A stretch of DNA of 27,893 bases. It comes from Chromera velia. Its lineage: Eukaryota > Sar > Chromeraceae. The DNA is taken from positions 1-27,893 of the forward strand of contig JAHBMJ010001646.1 of the NCBI GenBank assembly GCA_018398765.1, written 5' to 3'. The notes beneath the pieces are model-generated. The model searched no databases and was not told where the DNA came from. It saw only the letters and a list, made by a program, of their open reading frames with translations. Positions 1-11,263 of this stretch are shown here, one piece after another. The translations under genes and the position numbers were made by a program. The first letter of the stretch is position 1. Every line of letters starts with the position of its first letter.

Positions 1-1585
1 CCCTTTTAGTTGTTGTACAACTCCTTTGCACCGAGGCAACCACTCCCACGAGCAACCAGAGGTGTCCAGCCAACACAGATACCGGAGGGAGAAAAAATTC
101 CGGAATCTGTAACCCCTCCAAAAATGAAGTTCTGGAACAACAAGCTGAACACGATTTCGTCATTGTCAAGCTTTCCAATATAATCCAATGGAACGCTTGA
201 CAACGAGATTTTGTGGATAGAGGCCCATTCTATTGACCCGACTTTCTGACTGGAGGAGAACTTTCTAAAGACCTGACTGAAAATTTTTCAGATCGGCATT
301 TTGAATCAAATTTTTGATGGGTCAGCGCGCAGCCGGGAAGTGCTTTTTAGCCTTGGTAGCCGGCCGGGCCCTGGCCCGCAATGCGTAGCTTGCCTTCCGG
401 GGCCGTCATATGGTTGGTCAATCTAAAATCGGCTCCCAAAATCGGCTTTCCGTCGAATGTTTCAAGTCGATCAGAGCACAAACTAGTGCCGCCTCTCTCC
501 CATCACACAGACTTGCTCTCCAGCGATGAAAGTAGGCTTTATCGAAAGCCCAGAGGATTGGCTTCTTTGCTTTTTCTTAGGTTTATGACATTCACTCTAC
601 TGGTTGCCCTGAGAGGGCAATTTCGATCTTTCATCACGAAGGGCACGGCCCGTCTCCACGCAAAGGGGCCTACAAAGTTGCCCCAGTAAAGCTTCCATTG
701 AATCCCTTCCATGCATGCGCTCTAACAAGCTCTAGATGAGGAGCTGGAAAGGCTTTCTGGATGAGGGGGCTAGCTCTGGGTGGCCAGAAGGTGAGCCACT
801 TTATGAATTTTTATATATCTGTGCTGCAGGTCAGACTGAGCCTTTCTCGGAGGACCGTTTGTCGGTGCTTGCGTTTCGTAAGGAAGCATTACGGCTGATA
901 ATCTCGGGTGATCTAAAGTTGTGGGAGTGAGGCGCAGCTCTTGTTTGCATGAGAATTTGGAGGTAGGGCTCCTGGGTGGACTAAGACCCAGTGGCCAGTG
1001 CCGGGCCTCACCCAGAAAAAACAAGAACGCTATGATGGCTGGTCGTGGGCAAGGCCCTCTGGCTAGAGGCTATCGATCGATTAGGCTTTCAGAAACTAAG
1101 CATTTACCTCTTGCACGGTCATAGTGCTCAACATTTGTTTGGTTGAACTGCTTTCTGTGGGTGTTAAATCGGCAGATCTGTTTGCGGACATTCATTCTTA
1201 CCTTTCATGGGGGTTACCCGCTGTGTGCTCCCTCCTTACATCAGTGTGCGAATTCGGCGTATTCCATTAGAAGTAAAAGTTAGCTTGTTTGTATATTACA
1301 CTGCGCATTGTCACATGCCTACAGAGTCTGCAATCACTCCCCAACATATCAACATACTATAACTCTTTCACCTCACTCATGTCTAACAATTTCCAACATA
1401 TACACCACAAACCCATTAAACCTTATCTTTAAAAGTTGTTCATACTTTCATGCAGGTAAGAAACAATAAATAGAATCATTCTAAGTGCTTTCAAGACTTA
1501 GTTTTTTATATAAAATTTAGTGTGATATATAGAAAATTAAAAGTCACTTTCTAGTACAAAAGTTTCAATTGTCAGTACAGTCAGT
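1..1585. other. No confident gene; possible decayed coding patches
   Basis: I cannot assign a gene here. The minus strand at 6-203 encodes 65 residues containing GWTPL followed by a Gly/Ala/Leu stretch, which faintly recalls an ankyrin repeat, but one motif is not enough. On the plus strand, 736-930 is open for 64 codons with a protein-like composition. A different frame around 1126-1245 reads as a hydrophobic, protein-like stretch before meeting TAG and TAA. These could be pieces of a decayed mobile element. From about 1250 to 1585 the DNA is AT-rich and featureless. Confidence 0.3.
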
Positions 1586-4071
1586 TAAAGGTGGAGGCAG
1601 AGGAATGCAAGTGTTTCAGAAGGGCTGAAGCAAAGGAATTTAAACTGAGAACGGGCGGCTGGCGGCTAGAAGAGAAAGAACACAACCTGAACACGATCTA
1701 GGCGTAAAGGGGGGGAGAGGTAGTGGAACGAGAAAAAGCGCAACACATAGATGGAGGTGTAGGGATATAAATGACGGCTGAAGCGAAAGAGGGACAAGCG
1801 AATGGCTGGCAGAAGAAGGCTGGAAGAGAAAGAATATGACCTAAGGGTGGGAGACAGAAAGAGGGAGGCACATAACGGGAGACAAAAGACCGCAACACTA
1901 AACTGGAAGTACAGGCATTCAAGTGAGGCCTGGAAGTAGAGGGAGACAAGTGAATCTAGCAAGCGAATGGTTGACACTGTCAGCTGAAGGCCGAAAGAGA
2001 AGAAACGTGAGCTAAAGGTAGGAAACAGAAAGGTAGATGCAGATAGCCGCAGATCGCAAGAGCAGAGAGGATGCAGAACAGAGATAGAAGCTAAGAAATG
2101 ATATTATGATCAAAGGATTAAAATAAGAAGGAGAAAAGGAAGGGGCTCGTAGCAGAATGTAGCAGAGAACTCGAGGGGACTGGTCCCCAGGAAGAAAAGA
2201 AATACTGTATGGAAGAGGCAGAATACACCCTGAACGCAATAGGCATAAACGGAGAGGCAGGTAGCGGAAGTAGAAACTTTAAGCTTTCAGCACAAAGGTA
2301 AAGGTGGAGGCAGAGGAATGCAAGTGCTTCAGAAGGGCTGAAGCAAAGGGATTTAAACTGAAAACGGGCGGCTGGCGGCTAGAAGAGAAAGAATGCAACC
2401 TAAACATGATCTAGGCGTAAAAGGGGGGAGAGGTAGTGGAATGAGAAAAAGCGCAACACATAGATGGAGGTGTAGGGACATAAATGACGGCTGAAGCGAA
2501 AGGGGGGCAAGCGAATGGCTGGCAGCAGAAGGCTGGAAGAGAAAGAATATAACCTAAGGGCGGGAGACAGAAAGAGGGAGGCAGATAACGGGAGAAAAAA
2601 GACCGCAACACCAAAGTGGAGGTACAGGCATTCAAGTGAGGCCTGGAAGCAGAGGGAGACAAGTGAATCTAGCAAGCGAATGGTTAACACTCTCAGCTGA
2701 AGGCCGAAAGAGAAGAAACGTGAGCTGAAGGTGGGAGACAGAAAGGTAGATGCAGATAGCCGCAGATCGCAAGAGCAGAGAGGACGCAGAACAGAGATAG
2801 AAGCTAAGAAATGATATTATGATCAAAGGATTAAAATAAGAAGGAGAAAAGGAAGGGGCTCATAGCAGAATGTAGCAGAGGGCTCGAGGGGACTGGTCCC
2901 CAGGAAGAAAAGAAATACTGTATAGAAGAGGCAGAATACACCCTGAACGCAATAGGCATAATTAAACGGAGAGGCAGGTAGCGGAAGTAGAAACTTTAAG
3001 CTTTCAGCACAAAGGTAAAGGTGGAGGCAGAGGAATGCAAGTGCTTCAGAAGAGCTGAAGCAAAGGGATTTAAACAGAGAACGGGCGGCTGGCGGCTAGA
3101 AGAGAAAGAATGCAACCTGAACACGATCTAGGTGTAAAGAGGGGGAGAGGTAGTGGAACGAGAAAAAGCGCAACACATAGATGGAGGTGCAGGGACATAA
3201 ATGACGGCTGAAGTGAAAAGAGGGCAAGCGAATGGCTGGCAGCAGAAGGCTGAAAGAGAAGGAATAAGACCTGAGGGCGGGAGACAGAAAGGCGGAGGCA
3301 GCTGACGGGAGACAAAAGACCGCAACGCCAAAGTGGAGGTACAGGCATTCAAGTGAGGCCTGGAAGCAGAGGGAGACAAGTGAATCTAGCAAGCGAATGG
3401 TTAACACTCTCAGCTGAAGGCCGAAAGAGAAGAAACGTGAGCTGAAGGTGGGAGACAGAAAGGTAGATGCAGATAGCTGCAGATCGCAAGAGCAGAGAGG
3501 ACGCAGAACAGAGATAGAAGCTAAGAAATGATATTATGATCAAAGGATTAAAATAAGAAGGAGAAAAGGAAGGGGCTCGTAGCAGAATGTAGCAGAAGGC
3601 TCGAGGGGACTGGTCCCCAGGAAGAAAAGAAATACTGTATGGAAGAGGCAGAATATACCCTGAACGCAATAGGCATAAACGGAGAGGCAGGTAGCGGAAG
3701 TAGAAACTTTAAGCTTTCAGCACAAAGGTAAAGGTGGAGGCAGAGGAATGCAAGTGTTTCAGAAGGGCTGAAGCAAAGGGATTTAAACAGAGAACGGGCG
3801 GCTGGCGGCTAGAAGAGAAAGAATGCAACCTGAACACGATCTAGGTGTAAAGAGGGGGAGAGGTAGTGGAACGAGAAAAAGCGTAACACATAGATGGAGG
3901 TGTAGGGATATAAATGACGGCTGAAGTGAAAGGGGGGCAAGCGAATGGCTGGCAGCAGAAGGCTGAAAGAGAAGGAATAAGACCTGAGGGCGGGAGACAG
4001 AAAGGCGGAGGCAGCTGACGGGAGAAAAAAGACTGCACCGCCAAAGTGGAGGTACAGGCATTCAAGTGAGG
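1586..4071. repeat. Tandem satellite, about 3.5 copies of a 713-717 bp unit
   Basis: The anchor GTGGAGGCAGAGGAATGCAAG recurs at 1591, 2304, 3021 and 3734, giving periods of 713, 717 and 713 bp. The fourth copy is cut short near 4071. The plus strand is very purine-rich (AGAAGAGAAAGAA-like), so the minus strand is pyrimidine-rich. Inside each unit there are older half-repeats: GCGAATGG followed by a GCTGAAGG- or GGCTGGAAG-like block recurs about 165 bp apart (1798 and 1963). Units differ mostly by single transitions plus a 4-bp insertion (ATTA) in the second. Short antisense ORFs repeated in every unit are composition artefacts and are not listed as genes. Confidence 0.95.
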
Positions 4072-4110
4072 GCTATTGAGGGCTGCATTGCCAAGCGGAA
4101 GGAAAATAGA

Positions 4111-4407
4111 TTAAGGATGACTTCTAGGTAGTCTTCCTATGCCTTCGTAGATCAGCTCGCCTGAGATCATAATGAGGAAACCAAGGCTATAATAGAGCCA
4201 AGGTGCGCAGAGCACAATAGCATATGCATAGTCCATTGGTGAGATCCCTCTGTGGATCGAACCGTTTCCATTTGATCCATCGAACACGCTGGTCAGGGCT
4301 AGAAAGTAATGATGACCCCAAAAAACATGCACAGCATGAATCCATGTATCTCGGAATGGCTTTCCAGGCCCTAATAATATCGGCCCGAAATAGCGATCAA
4401 AACAACT
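4111..4407 (-). pseudogene. Terminal-exon-like coding block, copy 1 (unknown protein)
   Basis: A 297-bp block on the minus strand is open from 4407 to a TAA at 4111-4113 and encodes about 98 residues. Features include RYFGPILLGPG near the start, a histidine/aromatic stretch WIHAVHVFWGHHYF, a DGSNGNGS loop, and a hydrophobic segment (CAPWLYYSLGFLIMISGEL) that could span a membrane. A second copy at 12530-12826 has the same length and frame, and homology stops at AG-TTG, as expected for an intron acceptor. I read it as the last exon of a duplicated gene. No earlier exon is recognisable in 4408-8743, so it is probably a gene fragment. I do not recognise the family. Confidence 0.55.
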
Positions 4408-5260
4408 CCCCCCTTGGCCGAAAGCTTACTGGACGCCGCCAAATAAACACAAAGCAGACGATGCGTAGCAACTCCACAGCACAAAACCAAAGCAAGGCAA
4501 AGAGCAGCAAAGATCGAGGTGGACTGAGCAGATGGGCACTCAGATCGCAAAGAAAATGCCGAGATCATTTGCGTTTGACAAACAGATACATGACTCAATG
4601 GAAGAACAGATATGCAGACCGTTACAGCCATCAATGACTTGAGGAGCAGAATCAAACAAAACAGGATTCAACTCGCAAAGACACCCGAAGGAAATCAAAA
4701 TTGATTATTACTGCTCTGACTCTGACAAGAGATATAGACACAGATACGGATACGCAGACATCCAAACCTTTGACTGACATTCGCTCTAAATACAAAGATC
4801 ACACAAGACTAGATGACTGCAGTAGAGACAGACGGATGCGGACGGACAAACGCATAGCGAAAAGGATGAAGAAGGATGCACTGGAGTCCGACGTTAAACC
4901 AAAATACCCAGCAGTCAAAGTCTTTCCCCCGGGAATGCACGCAAGCATACATTCCGTCACTTGACTTCTCTTTCACCCCCTTATCCCTCATACCTGCTCT
5001 CTTTATGCATCACTAGGATGGAAAGAGAAAAGAGAGATAAACATAAGCAGAGCAGACAGCAAGTTGGATATAGACTGCAGAATGTGCACGCTACGAACAC
5101 AGAAAAGTGGTACCCGTACGACAAATGAGCCTAATGACAACTGATAGTATTCATGTATTCATATGCAAAGACGAAACGAATTGCAGCATGATGTATGATC
5201 ACTCAAAAAGAGAGAGCAAAAGAGCAAAGACTGTAGAGACTACAGATAGAAAGAGACTGT

Positions 5261-5262
<2 letters not shown>

Positions 5263-5299
<37 letters not shown>
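5263..5299. repeat. (GA)n microsatellite
   Basis: An uninterrupted AG dinucleotide run of about 18 units. It produces a poly-Leu-Ser ORF on the minus strand that is not a gene. Confidence 0.95.
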
Positions 5300-5302
<3 letters not shown>

Positions 5303-8300
5303 TGTGCAGTCAAAACAACTGCAAACAACTCAAACGAATTCAATCTGCAAAAACCCTCAAGACAAGACAGCGGTACGTCACGACCAAAGACAGCGGTCAA
5401 AAGACTACATGCTTGAAGAACAGAAAGATAAGGACATGAACAGAAAGAACAGAAAGAAGAAGGACAGACAAATACAAATCACAAAGAGCTGGCGCACAGC
5501 ATGCTCATATGCGTGTTTTCTGACTTTTCCCCCTTGGACACAGCATGGATTGATCGAACCACCCAGCAACAGAAAAGACAAGATAGAAAAAGAGGTGGTA
5601 CGGTTGAATCAGAAACAAACGACACGTCCGAAAAAAAATTCGGTTTCCCCTTTTCAGCTAGTAAGCACCACTCAGGCACTTATTAAAGAAATTGGACAAA
5701 GAACGAAAAAAGAAAAACTGAAGAAAACACATTAATTTGGGAACAAAAAGAAAGATAGAAAGTACAGAGAAGTTAAAGAGAGAAAAGAACTTCCAGACAG
5801 AAACTTTCTTTGTTGTTGGTTCTTTCTTTTTCTTTTTCGCTTATATGTGTGCAGTGGTGAGCTTGGTCACCACTTCACTCATTCAATCAAGTGCGGGCGG
5901 TCACAATACATACTTCCTTTTTCTTCCTCACAGTGACTCAGCGCAAAGCCAGGCAGGACACTTAAAGAAGGCCTGCTCTGAACAAAGCAAAACTGTATAA
6001 ATAGAACAAGAAAACGTGTTTCGTTTTATTTATCTGCTTTCAATACATACACCGAAGGAAGCCTCTTCTCATCAATCTCTTTTCTCTCTTCAGTCTCCTT
6101 TTCATTAGCTCAAGTAGCCAAAACGATGGCCCTTTTCTTTCTAATTTCACGCTTCTTCTGTCTCCATGTGAAAGAATCTTCACTTTGAAAGAATCTTTGC
6201 TTCTCGCTTTATGCCCCCTCCCTCACACTCAAAACCACATCTGCTAAGAAGTGAATGCAAAGAGATGAAGAGATCAGAAGAAGCTTGGAGACAAAATGCA
6301 AACGCAAAGACAGAAAAAACAAGAAACAAATCGATTGACAACCGGCAGATGAAGGAGCACCTGCTTGCAAACACGGCAGCTTTTCTCTCCCTTGTACCCC
6401 ACAGGCTCTGTATTTCACAAAAGTTACCAGCTGTATAGAGACGACATGCAGGTGCATATACTACCCACAGATGTGCATCTATACAGTTTGATGCCAACAG
6501 AGAAACCTGAAGAAAAAACATGAGTACTGTTCAGTGACTCCTCTCAGCTCAGCAGCGGAAAGAAGCACCAAACGAACAAACGACGTAAACTAATACAAAG
6601 AAAGAAAAGTAGCAAGTCTTACTGGCATAAGTGTGAAAATCAAAAAAGAGAAAATTTTATATATTCACAACAGTTTGCATGTTTAAATTCCCCCCCTGCT
6701 TTCAGGAGCTGCACCCTCCCCCCTCAATTCGATTTTTATCTCAAGTCACACAGTGACTCGGTAAAAGACCGCCAAAGGGAAAGAAGAGAGCAAAGATAAC
6801 CCTAAACAGAAAAGAAAGACAAAACAAACATCGCGAGACGTGAGAGAGATCGACAAAGCATCGCTGCTAAGCAAGACAGATCGACAGAAGCGCAGACGCT
6901 GACTGAAAGGACAAATCACTGCAAGAGCATGATGCAGAGAAGATAGTTAGAGAAACATTCTAAGGGTGGTGGAAGCAACATTAGAAAGAGAACAGTTCTG
7001 CTGCCACACTGGCAATGGCAGTTTTGGTACTTACCACACATCTTGGTACAGACATTCGGAGTGTTATGCATGTGGAGACGGGAGACAGACCTATCGTGCG
7101 AGCAAGCAGAATCAATCAATCCCGTGAGTCCCCCACAGCACCAGCAGTCTTACCACATTCAGCCGCTCTGATATGGCTGAACGGCTAGACCTCTCTGAAT
7201 ACTCAACAAATGCAGCCTCACATGTGCGCTGGGATGCCATGCGCACTCATCAACGCGGTACGCACGCTTTGCACTCATACAGGAAGGACGAGCAACACAC
7301 TCACAGTTCCGGATTCTGTGTGCACACTGTTTCATTCTCATCCTGCGTTTCGTTTCTTTCTTTCCTGGACTTCTCTTTGGTTTTCTTCAAATCTTTCTGG
7401 CGGCGTCTCTCACGTTGGTGCTCTTGTTACCAACGGAGACTGCTAGACCACTCAACTGCTCCTTCTTTTCTTTTCTGCATGGAAATGCCTGTTTTCCCTG
7501 CTGTTTGCCTTGTCCCTTCCCCTAAGTAAAGCCAGAGAAAGCCAAAGACACACAACCAAAAGCAAGATCGAATTCTCATCATGCATTGCTCGCTTCCCTG
7601 CAGCTCCCCTTTTCAAACCCAGCATCGAAATGCAAGACAAAGAAAGAGCGCCACCACAGAAGAGCACAATACAGAAAGAGAACAGAAGAAAGAAAAGAAG
7701 AGACAAAAAAAGAAGAGAGAGAGAGACACCCATACAAGCCCCAGCGATCCCTCCCTGCGATGCATGCAAAGTATAAAGACAAAGGAACAAACAGGAGAGA
7801 TGAACCCCACTCCAACTTTCTTTTTCTTCCCCCCCCCAACTTCTGCATTCACGATTCATTTCCGTTCTCTGGCAGGCAACGAGATGGATACAAGGAACAG
7901 ACACAAGACTAAGAATGCACTTCAATTCACACGATGCGCTGAAACGCACCCTTTCCCTTTCAACGGCTGCACCGTTTTGCTCAAACAGTTGTGCAGCATC
8001 TTCCTTTCACACAAAACAGCCAGCCTCCCCCCCCCTTTTTTCTATCCAACCAGCCCTCCACTGCTTTTACTTGCTTTTCCCCTTTTTCCTCCCAACAGCG
8101 AACTGAAGAGAGAAGATAAAAAGAGTGTAGAAAAAATTGAAAAGAAGCGGGAGATAGAAGCGAAAGACAAAGAACAGAAGATCGATGGGGACAACTACAT
8201 GCAGACTGACTCATAAAAGAAGAGATGACATGATCCCAGACAAAGTAGACAGGTTTTGGCATAAGCAAGCAATCCACCCACGCCAAACAAGTCGCTTCAT

Positions 8301-8735
8301 CTTCTCTTCAGACTTTGGAGACGGCCAGACGGAGAGAGAAGACAGTGGAATGAGTAGAGACGGGCACATTCAATCAGACAGAAAGTGAGAAAGCGGGGAC
8401 AAACAGAATGACACAGTGCAACCATGAATGCATCTCCTTCCCTTTCTGTTTCTTCGCTTCCTTTTCCTCTGCCACCGGCCCCCACTTGGTGGGAATTGCG
8501 GATTTGTGGGTTCAAAGGAACCGGGCCGGGACTCGAAGCGACTCAAAGTCGAGGAGTTCACAAAATATACTTTCAAACCAGAAAGAAAGAACGAAACGCA
8601 ATCCCAGTCACAACCACGCTGACTCATTCGCATCCAAACCCTCTGCACACATGCTGACATGTGCAGACCTCTATTCAGGTCTCTCTGCGAAACGATTGAC
8701 ACCTTGCTGACGCAAGAACCAGCAAAGCACAAACG

Positions 8736-8743
8736 GAGACGGC
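8736..8743. repeat. Target site duplication, left (GAGACGGC)
   Basis: The 8-bp GAGACGGC directly abuts the left terminal inverted repeat and is repeated exactly after the right one at 12117-12124. Eight base pairs is the duplication length typical of hAT transposases. Confidence 0.9.
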
Positions 8744-8758
8744 CTAGGGTATTTCACT
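8744..8758 (+). repeat. Terminal inverted repeat, left
   Basis: CTAGGGTATTTCACT, perfectly complementary to 12102-12116. Confidence 0.9.
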
Positions 8759-8774
8759 TTGATGGAGGTGTACT

Positions 8775-8880
8775 AGGTTTTATAGTAAAAAACTTTACAA
8801 AAAAACAGTTTTTAGACATTTTTTTAAATAGATTCCTAGCCTAATTTTGCTAAAAAGTCATTTGAACACATGTAAAATCC
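8775..8880 (+). repeat. 106-bp direct repeat, copy 1
   Basis: AT-rich segment beginning AGGTTTTATAGTAAAAAAC and ending TGTAAAATCC. It matches 11158-11263 with one mismatch (A/C near the end). Its right edge is exactly where the captured coding fragment starts. Confidence 0.95.
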
Positions 8881-8881
8881 A

Positions 8882-10576
8882 TTATGGACCCGCTTTGATG
8901 CTGACAATGAGCAGCAGAACCTCAAAAGACGCTCTTTGATCTTGTTGCGAGAAAAAACGGTTAAGATTTGGCCATGAAAGACTGAATTTTCGTTTGCCGT
9001 CTCCATGTTGACACAGAATCTCCTTAAAGGAGCCCACCAAGCAATTTTTCTACTTCAATCGCTTTGGGTATCGCACTATACTCAGACCGCAGTTTCTCTG
9101 TCCCTACAGCTGCAGTTTTGCATCCAACAGATCGCATTTGAAGCTGAAAGAATCTCAGAATGTGAATCGCGTTTCTATCCTTTTGAACAGAATTGCACAC
9201 GGAAGGACGCTGACCAAGGGAACCAGAATGGGCTGAAGAACGTCATAGAGACTGAGGAGAAGCGAAAACGAAGAGCAAGAAGAGGGAAAAGGCACTCGAG
9301 GCTTCGATGGGAGGAAATTTTGAAAGAAGAACGAGAACGAGACGCAGCTGCTTCACTTCCCGTCTCTCTCCTCCATGACCCACCCCGAGTGAAGCCCTCT
9401 GTCAAAGTTACCGTACAGCGTGGCTTTGGTAGCAATCGCCCTTTGCCACCGTACGTAGAAGCCTCTCGCACCTCCGCACTAGCCTCCCCGTTTCCATGTT
9501 TGCAAACAAAGGCCTCCCCCACCTCTGCACAAGCCACCCCGCCACCGTGCCCACAAGCAAAAGCCTTCCCCACCTCTGCACAAGCCACCCCGCCTCCGTG
9601 CCGACAAGCAAAAGCCTCTCCCACCTCTGCACAAGCCACCCCGCTTTCGTGCCTGTAAGCAAAAGCTTCTCCCACCTCCGTACAAGCCGTCCCGCCTCCG
9701 TGCCTGCAAGCAGAAGCCTCTCCTGCCTCCGCGCAAGCCATCCCGCCTCCGTGCCTGCAAGCAGAAGCCTCTCTCACCTCCGTACAAGCCTTGCCGCCTC
9801 CGTGCCTGCAAGCAGAAGCCTCTCCCACCTCTGCACAAGCTTTGCCGCCTCCGTGCCTACAAGCAGGTCCCCCCGGAGTCTCTCCCACTTCTGCACAAGC
9901 CTTGCCGCCTCCCTGCCCACAAACAAGAGCCTCTCCCACCTCTGTACAAGCCTCTGTAGCTTCGGCAGACGCTTACGGCACTCGTCCCCCCCCGAACAAC
10001 TCCACCTCGCCGTCTCTTACAGACGCTTACGCTAGCGCTTGCGGCTCTCGTCTCTTTCCGAAAGAATCCAGCCCCCCTTCCCTCTCAGACGCTTGCAGAG
10101 CTCGTCCCCCTCCAAACACCGCTTCTCCCTCAGATGAAAACATTGTTGAATCAGAGAAGGAATATGAGGGTCTGGAGGAGGGGGAGCTAGAGGGGAAGAG
10201 CCATACAACAGAGAAGAGAAAGAAGAAGAAGAAGAAAAAGAAGAAGAAAAAGGCAAAGGGGGAGCAAGCTGGTCGTGAGAATTCTGTAGTTTTTTTGTGC
10301 AACCAGCCTGTGAAGCCAGCTTTTGAAGGAGAAGACATTTCTTCTTTCAACCCAATAAGAGACAGCTCTTCTCTTTCTCTGCTCCTCGTGCAAGAAACGG
10401 CAGTTGCCATGCTAGACTATCTGGCAAATCAACACGGCTGCACGGCTCGTGCAAGCATTAGGCCAGGAGGACGAATGACTCGTCTGATTGTCGAAGGTGG
10501 AGATGGAACTCCCAAGTCATGGGAGAGCACGGTCTTCCAAGCACATCAAGAGATCTGCGAGTACCTTGTGAGATAG
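8882..10576 (+). pseudogene. Captured gene fragment with Pro/Ala/Ser-rich repeat and poly-Lys tract, two in-frame stops
   Basis: One frame runs from the edge of the 106-bp repeat (8882) to a TAG at 10574-10576 (564 codons plus the stop), interrupted only by TGA at 8975-8977 and TAA at 9656-9658. The first in-frame Met after the TGA is at 9005. Regions in order: a charged N-terminal part (NEQQNLKRR, then RKRRARRGKRHSRLRWEEIL), nine 17-residue repeats of the type QATPPPCxQAKASPTSA (9479-9946), three looser SDAYxxRPPP repeats, an acidic patch, a poly-Lys tract (about 10218-10257), and a C-terminal domain of about 90 residues ending HQEICEYLVR. That domain looks folded but I do not recognise it. 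The TAA replaces the invariant Gln of the fourth repeat (CTGTAAGCA against CTGCAAGCA elsewhere). The 5' end is missing at the capture boundary. It could be a passenger pseudogene or, if stops are read as sense, an expressed cargo gene. Confidence 0.6.
9479..9946 (+). repeat. 51-bp coding tandem repeat, nine units
   Basis: Units begin at 9479, 9530, 9581, 9632, 9683, 9734, 9785, 9836 and 9896. All are 51 bp except the eighth, which is 60 bp from a 9-bp insertion. Codon 9 is CAA (Gln) in eight units and TAA in the unit starting at 9632. A long antisense ORF (9175-9939) is a by-product of this repeat. Confidence 0.92.
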
Positions 10577-11157
10577 CCGCAGGGTCGATTAGGCTTTCGG
10601 TGATGCGCTTTTGGTGTTTGTATGTATGTTTGGGTGTATGTACTTGATTGACCAGGTGTTTGTCTTTATCAAATTTTCTTTTCTCTTTACTCCTTCCTCA
10701 TAAAAACTAGCTGATCATATTGCGAGCATAAACTTGAACCTTTGTGGTTCCCTCTTCTCTTGTTAAGTTGGTGACTGAATTGTAGTATTGATTGCTTCGA
10801 TTGAGTTGCCACTTTGCCTTCGGGCGGCGTAAGCCAGTGTAGATCTTCGAAAGAGTCTGTCATTAACTCCGTTTTTTCTCTCATCACCTCTCATCCATCC
10901 TTGCCTTTACTCTCTTTTCGGATTGTTTCAGAATTTAATGTATGAATGTGGTATGCGCGTGTACCGAGCGCTTATGTCTCCATGCGCCTCCGTAGATGTG
11001 GTGTGCCTTAAGGCGAATCGATCCGATTAGCATGCAGGCTTCCTCATCCCCCCCCGTATGAATGTGTGTTCTGGGTTGTCCTCAAAGCCTTGTTAGTGGC
11101 TTGGGATCTGGCGTCGCTAGATCTAGGATTTAACCCTCAATCATCATCATCATCATC
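10577..11157. other. Non-coding tail of the captured segment
   Basis: Between the last stop of the captured fragment and the second 106-bp repeat there is T-rich, GTATGTATG-containing sequence consistent with a 3' untranslated or flanking region. It ends in a short (ATC)n run at about 11140-11157 directly against the repeat. A 66-codon minus-strand ORF (10687-10887) has reasonable composition but no recognisable motif. Confidence 0.45.
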
Positions 11158-11263
11158 AGGTTTTATAGTAAAAAACTTTACAAAAAAACAGTTTTTAGAC
11201 ATTTTTTTAAATAGATTCCTAGCCTAATTTTGCTAAAAAGTCATTTGAACACCTGTAAAATCC
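11158..11263 (+). repeat. 106-bp direct repeat, copy 2
   Basis: Differs from 8775-8880 at one base. It lies immediately after the (ATC)n run that closes the captured segment. Confidence 0.95.

Larger units (their letters stand above)
4408..8743. other. Low-complexity intergenic or intronic DNA, no supported gene
   Basis: This 4.3-kb stretch is dominated by A/G/C-rich text on the plus strand (AAAGACAGAAAGA-like), with short poly-C, poly-T and (GA)n tracts. Many ORFs of 60-210 codons occur on both strands (for example 7581-8216 + and 7452-7949 -), but they overlap each other and consist of Lys/Arg/Glu or Ser/Leu/Phe low-complexity sequence. I see no domain. If the exon-like block at 4111-4407 belongs to a gene, part of this could be its upstream intron. 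The tract appears to continue beyond the element inserted at 8744-12116. Confidence 0.6.

Noticed and set aside
1666-4065. Series of about 83-106 codon minus-strand ORFs repeated in each satellite unit
   Set aside because: They follow the satellite period, are Ser/Leu/Pro-rich in several frames at once, and have no motif.
7452-8216. Overlapping ORFs of 165-211 codons on both strands
   Set aside because: Low-complexity Lys/Arg/Glu and Ser/Leu/Phe sequence with no domain; both strands are open for composition reasons.
8495-8560. tRNA-like B-box text (CGCTTCGAGTCCCGG on the minus strand)
   Set aside because: Flanking stems do not pair and no A-box or acceptor stem fits.
9175-9939. 254-codon minus-strand ORF of Gly/Ala/Cys repeats
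   Set aside because: It is the exact complement of the 51-bp coding repeat; the plus frame has the more protein-like flanks.
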